Shown: one piece after another, positions 22,118 to 28,468 of the stretch | How the letters are laid out: each line of letters begins with the position of its first letter | Position numbering within the stretch: position 1 is the stretch's first letter | NCBI GenBank assembly: GCA_050248375.1 | Contig: JBFWSL010000009.1 | Location: forward strand, 1-30,255 | Length of the DNA stretch: 30,255 bases | Direction: 5' to 3' | Origin: JAYZVT01 sp050248375 | Lineage (GTDB): Bacteria > Pseudomonadota > Alphaproteobacteria > Rhizobiales > Methyloligellaceae | The notes under the pieces: generated by a model | Seen by the model: the letters and a program-made list of their open reading frames with translations, nothing else | What the model was told of the DNA's origin: nothing | Databases searched by the model: none | Made by a program: the position numbers and the translations under genes

Positions 22118-22785
22118 TGCGCCTGCTGCTGGTGGAAGACGATCCTCGCATCGCCCGGGACGTGATCGACACGCTCGCCAGCGCCGGTTTCGTGACCGAA
22201 CACGAGAGCGACGGCGAGGAAGCCTGGTTCAAGGGCGATACCGAGGACTATGCCGCGGTGATCCTCGATCTCGGCCTGCCGGGCATGGACGGGCTGTCGA
22301 TCCTGAAGAAGTGGCGCGCCGCGGGCCGCGTCTTTCCCATCCTGGTGCTGTCGGCGCGGGGCTCGTGGAGCGAGCGGGTGGAAGGCATCGACGCGGGCGC
22401 CGACGACTACCTGCCCAAACCCTTCCAGATGGACGAGTTGCTGGCGCGGCTGCGCGCGGTGATCCGCCGGTCCGCGGGACACGCGGCGCCATCCATAACC
22501 ATAGCCGACGTGGCGCTCGACCCCCGGCAGATGCGCGTGACGGTGGGCGGGGTGCCGAAATCGCTGTCGCCGCAGGAATACCGGCTGCTCGCCTACCTGA
22601 TGACCCATGCGGGCCGCGTGGTGACGCAGCAGGAACTCGCCGAGCATCTGCATGGTGCGCGCGAGGACCGCGACTCCAACGCGGTCGAGGTGCTGGTCGG
22701 CCGGGTGCGGCGCAAGCTCGGCCGCGACCTGATCGAGACCCGGCGCGGCTTCGGCTACATCGTCGCCGCGGACGCGGCCGAATGA
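22117..22785 (+). CDS. OmpR/PhoP-type response regulator
   Basis: A 222-residue DNA-binding regulator. The receiver domain shows the acidic pair EDD (7-9), phospho-acceptor D51 (VILDLGLPGMDG), S79 and K101 (DYLPKPFQ). The output winged helix has LSPQEYRLLAYLMTH, EDRDSNAVEVLVGRVRRKLG and ends IETRRGFGYIVAADAAE, placing it with PhoP/QseB/PmrA-type regulators. It overlaps the PepSY gene by one base at its start and the kinase gene by four bases at its end (ATGA), so PepSY, regulator and kinase form one translationally coupled operon. Likely signals in relatives are divalent cations, antimicrobial peptides or envelope stress; the actual signal is unknown. Confidence 0.93.
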   Translation: MRLLLVEDDPRIARDVIDTLASAGFVTEHESDGEEAWFKGDTEDYAAVILDLGLPGMDGLSILKKWRAAGRVFPILVLSARGSWSERVEGIDAGADDYLPKPFQMDELLARLRAVIRRSAGHAAPSITIADVALDPRQMRVTVGGVPKSLSPQEYRLLAYLMTHAGRVVTQQELAEHLHGAREDRDSNAVEVLVGRVRRKLGRDLIETRRGFGYIVAADAAE

Positions 22786-24128
22786 TCCGCTCCTTGCGCG
22801 TGCGGCTGCTGCTGGCGGCGACCGCCGCCGTGACGCTGGCGCTGGCGGTGGCGGGCACCGGTCTCGTCATCCTGTTCGAGCGCCATGTGGAACGGCGCAT
22901 CGGCGAGGAGCTCGACACCTATCTGAGGCAGATGGCGGCCGGCATCGTCATCGCGCCGGACGGCACGCTGTCGCTGCCGGGCGGGCTGGCCGACCCGCGC
23001 TTCGAGCAGCCCTATAGCGGGCTCTACTGGCAGGCGGAGGAAGACGGCACGTCCAACGTGCTGCGATCCCGCTCGCTGTGGGACACGCGGCTCGATCTGC
23101 CGGCGGACACACCGCCACTGGGCAGCGTCGACGTGCACGATATTCCCGGCCCGAGCGGGACCACGCTGCATACGCACGAACGCCGCCTCGCCTTTCCCGC
23201 CGCAAGCGGCGAGAAGGTGCTGCGGCTGGCCGCGGCGATCGACCGCGCCGACATCGCCAAGCTGACCTCCGACTTCGCGGGCGACGTGGCCATCGCGCTC
23301 GTCCTGCTTGGCGCGGTGCTGGTGCTGGCGGCCTGGATGCAGGTCAACATCGGCCTCAAGCCTCTCGCCGCGGTGAGGCGCGGGGTCGCCGCGGTGCGCG
23401 CGGGCGAGGCGTCGCGCCTGGGCACGGACGTTCCGGCCGAGATCGCGCCGCTGGCGGAGGAAGTGAACGCGCTGCTGGAGGCGCAGGAAAAGACCATCCG
23501 GCGGGCGCGGGACAGGGCCGCCGACCTGGCGCATGGCTTCAAGACGCCGCTGACGGCGCTGATCGGCGACGCCCGGCGCGTGCGCGAGGGCGGCGACGCG
23601 AAGACCGCCGGGCAGATCGAGGCGACGGTGCGGCAGATGCACGGCCATATCGACCGCGAGCTGGCAAGATCGCGCGTCCGCAACCTGCGCGGGGCTCCGC
23701 CCGCCAGGGTGGCGCCCATCGTGGCGGGGCTGGCCGCCACCCTCGCCCGCACGCCGCGCGGGGAGGAAATCGCCATCGCCGCGGAGGTGGGCGAGGACGT
23801 CAAGGTCCGCGCCGCGCCCGACGACCTGAACGACATCCTCGGCAACCTGCTGGACAATGCCGTGCGCCATGCCGGCGCCCGGGTACGGCTGCGCGCGCGC
23901 GCCGAAGGGGAAAGGATCGCCTTCGAGGTGGAGGACGACGGACCCGGAATTCCGGACAGGCTGCGCGAGGCGATGACGGCACGCGGGCGGCGGATGGACA
24001 GTTCGCCGGCGGGCGCGGGCCTCGGCCTCGCCATCGTCAGCGAGGTGCTGGAGCAGTATGGCGAGACGCTGTCCCTCGGCCGTTCCCGGCTCGGCGGCCT
24101 GAAGGCCTCTTTCCGGCTTCCCGGCTGA
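22782..24128 (+). CDS. PhoQ-like sensor histidine kinase
   Basis: A 448-residue membrane kinase: TM1 (about 9-32), a periplasmic sensor region (about 35-165), TM2 (about 167-186), a HAMP domain (GLKPLAAVRRGVAAVRAGEA, about 191-210), then an H-box with H251 in DLAHGFKTPLTALIGDA. This box has HGFKTPL rather than HELRTPL, a variation known for the PhoQ-type group. The N-box is DILGNLLDNAVRHAGA (N358 region), G1 is DDGPGIP (384-390) and G2 AGLGLAI (411-417). It overlaps the response-regulator gene by four bases, so they are cognate. The sensor region is short and has no named domain that I recognise. Confidence 0.93.
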   Translation: MIRSLRVRLLLAATAAVTLALAVAGTGLVILFERHVERRIGEELDTYLRQMAAGIVIAPDGTLSLPGGLADPRFEQPYSGLYWQAEEDGTSNVLRSRSLWDTRLDLPADTPPLGSVDVHDIPGPSGTTLHTHERRLAFPAASGEKVLRLAAAIDRADIAKLTSDFAGDVAIALVLLGAVLVLAAWMQVNIGLKPLAAVRRGVAAVRAGEASRLGTDVPAEIAPLAEEVNALLEAQEKTIRRARDRAADLAHGFKTPLTALIGDARRVREGGDAKTAGQIEATVRQMHGHIDRELARSRVRNLRGAPPARVAPIVAGLAATLARTPRGEEIAIAAEVGEDVKVRAAPDDLNDILGNLLDNAVRHAGARVRLRARAEGERIAFEVEDDGPGIPDRLREAMTARGRRMDSSPAGAGLGLAIVSEVLEQYGETLSLGRSRLGGLKASFRLPG

Positions 24129-24201
24129 GGCTTCCCGCCTGTTTGCCCTCACGGGGGAGAAGCCCCACATATCGAGGGCATAAGCAAAGGACGGAGCGGG
24201 C

Positions 24202-26046
24202 ATGACGGGGAGCTTTCTCATACAGGCGGCCGTATTCCTGGCGGCTGCGGTCATCGCCGCGCCCATCGCCAAGAAGCTGAACATCAGTTCGGTGATCGGC
24301 TACCTGGCCGCGGGCATGCTGATCGGGCCGTATGGCCTCGGCTTCGTCTATACGGTCTGGCAGGTGGAAAGCATCCTGCACTTCGCCGAGTATGGCGTGG
24401 CGCTGCTGCTGTTCCTGATCGGACTGGAGCTGAAGCCGCAGCGCCTGTGGATCATGCGCGGCTCGATCTTCGGCCTGGGCGCGTCCCAGGTCGGGCTGAC
24501 GGCGGCGCTGCTGCTGCCCTGCGTGGCGCTGCTGCTCGGGGCCGAATGGCCCACCGCGCTGTTCGTCGCTCTGGCGCTGTCGCTGTCCTCCACCGCCTTC
24601 GTGCTGCAGGTGCTGGAGGAGAAGGGCGAACTCACGGCCAGGCACGGACGTTCCGCCTTCTCGGTGCTGCTGTTCCAGGACCTGGCCGCCATCCCGCTGA
24701 TCGCGATGGTGCCCCTGCTCGGCACGGGCAGCGGCGGCGAAGGGCCTTCCCTGCTCGCTTTCGCGAAGGCGCTCGGCGCCATCGCGCTGGTGGTGATCGC
24801 CGGACGCTACGTGCTCTCCACCCTCTACAGGCTGGTGGCTTCCACCGGCGTGCGCGAGGCGATGACCGCGAGCGCCCTGCTCACCGTGGTGGGGGTGGCG
24901 CTGCTGATGGAAGCCGCGGGGCTCTCCGCCGCGCTGGGCGCATTCCTGGCGGGCGCGCTGCTCGCCGACTCCCCCTACCGCCACCAGATCGAGGCGGACA
25001 TCGAGCCCTTCGAGGGCCTGCTGCTGGGGCTTTTCTTCACCGCAGTGGGCATGGCGCTCAACCTGCACCTGCTGACCGAGCAGACGGGCACCATCCTGCT
25101 GGCCGTAGCCGGGCTCGTGGCGGTGAAGGCGCTGGCGCTCTACCCGCTCGGGCGCAGGCACGGCCTCGACGCGCGCGCCGCGCGCCGGCTGGCGCTGGCG
25201 CTGGCCCAGGGCGGCGAGTTCGCCTTCGTGCTGTTCTCCGCCGCCGTGGGCGCCAACGTGATCGGTCGCGAGCTGTCGGAGCTGCTCAGCGTCGTGGTGA
25301 CGCTCTCCATGCTGGCGACGCCGGTGCTCCTGCTCGTGGACGACCTGCTGTCGCCGAAGGCCAGGGGCGGCGCGAGGCCCTATGACAGCATGCCGGAGGA
25401 CCCGGGCCACGTGGTCATCGCCGGCTTCGGCCGCTTCGGCCAGATCGTGGCGCGTATCCTGCGCGCCCGCGGCATTCCCTTCACCGCGCTCGACGATTCC
25501 GCCGAACAGGTGGATTTCGTGGCGCGCTTCGGCGCCAAGGCCTATTACGGCGACGCCAGCAAGCTGCGCATCCTGCGGGCGGCGCAGACGGGAAAGGCAC
25601 GGGCCTTCGTGCTGGCCATCGACGACGTGGAAAGCTCTCTCAGGACGGCGGAGGTGGTGCGGCGGAATTTCCCCGACGTCGCCGTCTATGCCCGGGCGCG
25701 CAACCGCAACCATGTGCACCGGCTGACCGCCCTGGGGGTGGAGATCATCCGCCGAGAGACGTTCCTCGCCGCGGTGGACCTGTCGCGGGAAGTGCTGCGC
25801 GGGCTCGGCTATCCCGAGGCGGAGGTGACCAGCACCGTGGAGCGCTTCCGGGAGCTGGACGACCGCCGCCTGAGGGAGGATTTCGAGCACTACACCGACG
25901 AGACGAAGCTGCGGCAGGAGGCGCACCGCTACACCGAGGAGCTGGAGGAGATGTTCACCAAGGACGCGGCGGAACTGGACGAGCCGAAGAAGGACCCGCC
26001 ACGTCCCGCCGGAAGCGCCGTTTCCGCAACCGCGCGGAAATCTTAA
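24202..26046 (+). CDS. Kef-type monovalent cation:proton antiporter with C-terminal RCK (TrkA-N) domain
   Basis: A 614-residue inner-membrane protein. Residues about 1-380 form a 12-helix Na+/H+ exchanger fold of the CPA2 family, with VIGYLAAGMLIGPYG, LLLFLIGLELKPQRL, ALSLSSTAFVLQVLEEKGEL, FQDLAAIPLI and GAFLAGALLADSPYRHQIE. A Rossmann RCK domain follows (about 404-520) with HVVIAGFGRFGQIVARIL and YYGDASKLRILRAA; the tail is charged. Such proteins exchange K+ or Na+ for H+ and are gated by ligands of the RCK domain; KefB/KefC respond to glutathione adducts, but no ancillary KefF/KefG gene is nearby, so the type is not proved. The ATG at 24202 has GGAG five bases upstream. It is separate from the kinase operon by 73 bases. 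Confidence 0.92.
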   Translation: MTGSFLIQAAVFLAAAVIAAPIAKKLNISSVIGYLAAGMLIGPYGLGFVYTVWQVESILHFAEYGVALLLFLIGLELKPQRLWIMRGSIFGLGASQVGLTAALLLPCVALLLGAEWPTALFVALALSLSSTAFVLQVLEEKGELTARHGRSAFSVLLFQDLAAIPLIAMVPLLGTGSGGEGPSLLAFAKALGAIALVVIAGRYVLSTLYRLVASTGVREAMTASALLTVVGVALLMEAAGLSAALGAFLAGALLADSPYRHQIEADIEPFEGLLLGLFFTAVGMALNLHLLTEQTGTILLAVAGLVAVKALALYPLGRRHGLDARAARRLALALAQGGEFAFVLFSAAVGANVIGRELSELLSVVVTLSMLATPVLLLVDDLLSPKARGGARPYDSMPEDPGHVVIAGFGRFGQIVARILRARGIPFTALDDSAEQVDFVARFGAKAYYGDASKLRILRAAQTGKARAFVLAIDDVESSLRTAEVVRRNFPDVAVYARARNRNHVHRLTALGVEIIRRETFLAAVDLSREVLRGLGYPEAEVTSTVERFRELDDRRLREDFEHYTDETKLRQEAHRYTEELEEMFTKDAAELDEPKKDPPRPAGSAVSATARKS

Positions 26047-26162
26047 CCACTCAATGTTCTCCTGAACGGTGTCGCGGGCTATAGTCGCGCCGGATGCGAT
26101 TCCGGGGCGCGCGCATCCGCAAGACATGACATGCCGTTAACGTCCAAAGGGGGACCGGACGC

Positions 26163-26630
26163 ATGCAGCGATTTTTCGCGCTTTTTCTCCTGTTCGCCGC
26201 CACCGTCGCGCCCACGCCGTCGAAGGCGGACGTGCTGGCGCATATCGTGCTCTCAGAGCAGCGCCTGCACCTGTATGTGGACGGCGAGAAAAAGGACGTA
26301 TGGAAAATCTCGGGCGGCCTGCACAAGGGCTGGACCCGCACGGGCACCTTCCGCCCCTATTTCCTCAGCCGCAATCACCGTTCGCGGCTGTTCGGCGGTG
26401 CGCCCATGCCCTTCGCGGTATTCTATGACAGCCACTGGGCCGTGCACGGCACCACGGCGGTAAACCGCCTCGGCCGTCCCGCCTCGCACGGCTGCGTGCG
26501 GCTGCATCCGAAAAACGCGGCGGCCTTCTTCAGCCTGGTGCAGAAGTGGGGCAAGGACAACACGGTGATCTGGATCACCGAGAAGCCGTTGCCCGGCGAA
26601 CCGTCGGAACTCAGGATCTCGCAGCGCTAG
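26163..26630 (+). CDS. L,D-transpeptidase (YkuD-type), exported
   Basis: A 155-residue periplasmic enzyme: signal peptide 1-22 (ending TPSKA), then a compact YkuD domain. It shows the conserved IVLSEQRLHLYVDG start, the HGTTAVNRLG segment with H95 and the catalytic SHGCVRLHP with H109 and C111. Such enzymes make 3-3 cross-links in peptidoglycan or attach proteins to it. No LysM or peptidoglycan-binding domain is attached; the length is that of the minimal type. The ATG at 26163 is preceded by an AAAGGGGGA purine-rich stretch. It is followed, on the opposite strand, by a 41-residue membrane protein gene. Confidence 0.93.
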   Translation: MQRFFALFLLFAATVAPTPSKADVLAHIVLSEQRLHLYVDGEKKDVWKISGGLHKGWTRTGTFRPYFLSRNHRSRLFGGAPMPFAVFYDSHWAVHGTTAVNRLGRPASHGCVRLHPKNAAAFFSLVQKWGKDNTVIWITEKPLPGEPSELRISQR

Positions 26631-26658
26631 CCCGGGCGCCGCTCGATCTTTCCGTCCA

Positions 26659-26784
26659 TTACCCGGACGTGAAAACGATCACCGCGGCCAATATGGCGGT
26701 GGCGATGGCCGTGACTGGCCATATATGGGCGGGAATCGGATCAAATTCGTCCCGCGGCTCACGCTTCGCGTCCCAGTCTGTCAT
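26659..26784 (-). CDS. 41-residue single-span membrane protein
   Basis: A short reading frame starting at ATG 26784 and ending with TAA at 26659. It begins MTDWDAKREPRDEFDPIPAH, a charged and acidic cytoplasmic-like head, and continues with a hydrophobic segment IWPVTAIATAILAAVIVFTS to the end. An ideal ribosome site, GAAGGAGG, ends six bases before the ATG, which argues strongly for translation. I do not know a named family. It is convergent with the L,D-transpeptidase gene and its divergent neighbour is the FNT channel gene. Small proteins with a tail-like membrane helix often modulate larger membrane complexes; that is only a possibility. Confidence 0.7.
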   Translation of the reverse strand: MTDWDAKREPRDEFDPIPAHIWPVTAIATAILAAVIVFTSG

Positions 26785-26944
26785 CTGTCGCCTCCTTCAA
26801 GGCAGCTCATGCGCCGCCCTCTGATGAATAACGGCGCGGCAGAGCCTCTGTTCCCCGAGGGAAAAGGGGAACGGCCCCGGTCCGGGAGCGTTGCTACACC
26901 GGACCCGCGCACCGAAGGCGCGGCAATGCGACCGGGGAAGCCAG

Positions 26945-27838
26945 ATGGCACGCCAGCCAGCCAGGAAACGGAAATCCCGCTCCCACAAGCCGCCGAAGCA
27001 GAAGGACGAGCTTCCCACGCCCGAGAAGGGCATATCCCGGGACGAAGCGGAAGAAATCGAGGAGCACAGCCGGCTGCGCGCCGCGGTGCTCTACGAGATC
27101 ATCCGCGTGGAGGGCGAAGGCGAACTGGCGCGCAGCGCTCCCGCGCTGGCCTGGTCCGGGCTGGCGGCGGGACTGTCCATCGGGCTCTCCGTCGTTGCCC
27201 AGGCCATGCTCGCCACGCACCTGCCCGAGGCCGAATGGAAGCCGATGATCGAGAAGTTCGGCTATTCGGCCGGCTTCATCGTGGTGATCATGGCGCGCCA
27301 GCAACTGTTCACGGAGAACACGCTGACGCCGGTGCTGCCGGTCATCGCGCGGATGAAGCTGAAATGGCTCGCCGTGCTGCTGCGGCTGTGGGCCATCGTG
27401 CTGTCGGCCAATCTCGCCGGCTGCCTGATCTTCGCGGCGGCCATCGCCTACACCTCCATGCTGCCGCCGGAAATGGAGCAGAATGTCCGCCTGATCGGCG
27501 AGCACCTGATGAAGAACACGGCGACGGAGATGTTCGTGAAGGGCATCGCGGCCGGGTGGATCATCGCCGCGCTGGTGTGGACGCTGCCCTCGGCGCAGAA
27601 CACGGAGTTCTTCCTCATCGGCCTGCTGACCTATCTCATCGCGCTCGGCGAATTCACGCACGTCATCGCGGGATCGGTGGAGGCCTTCTATCTGTGGGTG
27701 ACGGGCTCCATCGGCGCGGGCAAGGTGTTCCTGCAGTTCCTGCTGCCGACGCTGGCCGGCAACGTGGTCGGCGGCACGGTGCTGTTCGCGGTGCTGAGCT
27801 ACGCGCAGGTGCGCGAGGAAATCGGCGCCGGAAAATAA
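26945..27838 (+). CDS. Formate/nitrite transporter family protein (YfdC-like)
   Basis: A 297-residue membrane protein. A long basic, Pro/Lys-rich N-terminal tail (1-45) and an acidic/helical segment EEIEEHSRLRAAVLYEIIRV precede six membrane helices (about 68-90, 108-126, 140-168, 200-215, 222-245 and 262-285). Family features are GLSIGLSVVAQAML, the FTENTLTPVLPVI loop, WAIVLSANLAGCLIF, IGLLTYLIALGEFTHVIAGS and LAGNVVGGTVLFAVLSYAQV. The tail and FTENTLTP motif match the YfdC-type branch of the FNT family rather than FocA or NirC; its substrate is not established. The ATG at 26945 is preceded by GGGGAAG. It ends one base from the convergent gene at 27840, with no room for separate terminators. 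Confidence 0.88.
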   Translation: MARQPARKRKSRSHKPPKQKDELPTPEKGISRDEAEEIEEHSRLRAAVLYEIIRVEGEGELARSAPALAWSGLAAGLSIGLSVVAQAMLATHLPEAEWKPMIEKFGYSAGFIVVIMARQQLFTENTLTPVLPVIARMKLKWLAVLLRLWAIVLSANLAGCLIFAAAIAYTSMLPPEMEQNVRLIGEHLMKNTATEMFVKGIAAGWIIAALVWTLPSAQNTEFFLIGLLTYLIALGEFTHVIAGSVEAFYLWVTGSIGAGKVFLQFLLPTLAGNVVGGTVLFAVLSYAQVREEIGAGK

Positions 27839-27839
27839 G

Positions 27840-28316
27840 CTATTCCGCCGCCTCGCGGACCAGGCCGTCGAGCATGGCGTTGATGGCCTCGATGGCCTTT
27901 CCGGAGGCATCCGGGCCGGCCTCGTGCAGCTCGCGGTAGCCCGCATGCACCGTTCCGGGCGCGGACTTCAGCTCGTAGACGAACACCACATAGGGGCAGT
28001 AGCCGATGTTGCGCGGGTCGGCGTTCATCATGCGCCCGGAAAGCGCGGCGGAGCAGAAGCTGAAATACCGCGCGTCCACATAGGGCGAGCCGCCCGCGCC
28101 GGTGTCCGGGCCGGTGCGCGCCAGCATGTCGCCGATGAACCCCTTGTGGTCGATGACATAGCCCCGATTGACGATGGCGTCCTCGATGTCGGCGGCAACA
28201 TCCGCGAAGGCGGCGCCCTTCTTGCTGTAGATCCTGAGGTCGCCATGGCTGCCGCCGGCGAGCGCGGGCGCGGGGGCAAGCAGGACGAGAAGCGGCAGGA
28301 CCAGTCGCAGAAGCAT
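27840..28316 (-). CDS. Periplasmic protein with DUF302-like domain
   Basis: A 158-residue exported protein: signal peptide 1-20 (LRLVLPLLVLLAPAPALAG). The mature part contains LRIYSKKGAAFADVAADIED and AIVNRGYVIDHKG, a pattern resembling DUF302 (short-chain sensing or lipid-binding fold), then YFSFCSAALSGRMMNADP, GYCPYVVFVYEL and a C-terminal helix. Two Cys (C91 and C106 approximately) may pair. The DUF302 assignment is moderate, from sequence pattern alone. The ATG at 28316 has AAGGAG about eight bases upstream. It lies on the same strand as polA, 152 bases after the polA stop, and shares only one base with the convergent FNT gene boundary. Confidence 0.7.
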   Translation of the reverse strand: MLLRLVLPLLVLLAPAPALAGGSHGDLRIYSKKGAAFADVAADIEDAIVNRGYVIDHKGFIGDMLARTGPDTGAGGSPYVDARYFSFCSAALSGRMMNADPRNIGYCPYVVFVYELKSAPGTVHAGYRELHEAGPDASGKAIEAINAMLDGLVREAAE

Positions 28317-28468
28317 TCCCTTACTCCTTGAAGCGGGTTCGCGCGCGCGTCCCGCGTCCGAACCTTCGCGTCTCCCGATGCAATCCAGGCTTATCGGCCG
28401 ATTGCGGCAGAACACCGGCCATTCCCGCCGGTTTCCCGCTGCTGTCGATGGCGGCGGGGGACGATTGA

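Noticed and set aside
24145..24179. Two-level stem (GCCCTC/GAGGGC around GGGG/CCCC) before the Kef-type gene as a possible riboswitch
   Set aside because: Short stems with no recognisable conserved core; in such GC-rich sequence pairings of this size are expected by chance.
24037..26127. Minus-strand open frame of 696 codons
   Set aside because: Antisense to the Kef-type antiporter; Gln/His/Glu-rich translation typical of a shadow frame.
28414..28432. ACCGGC/GCCGGT stem after polA as terminator
   Set aside because: Only six base pairs and no T run on the polA strand; too weak to call.
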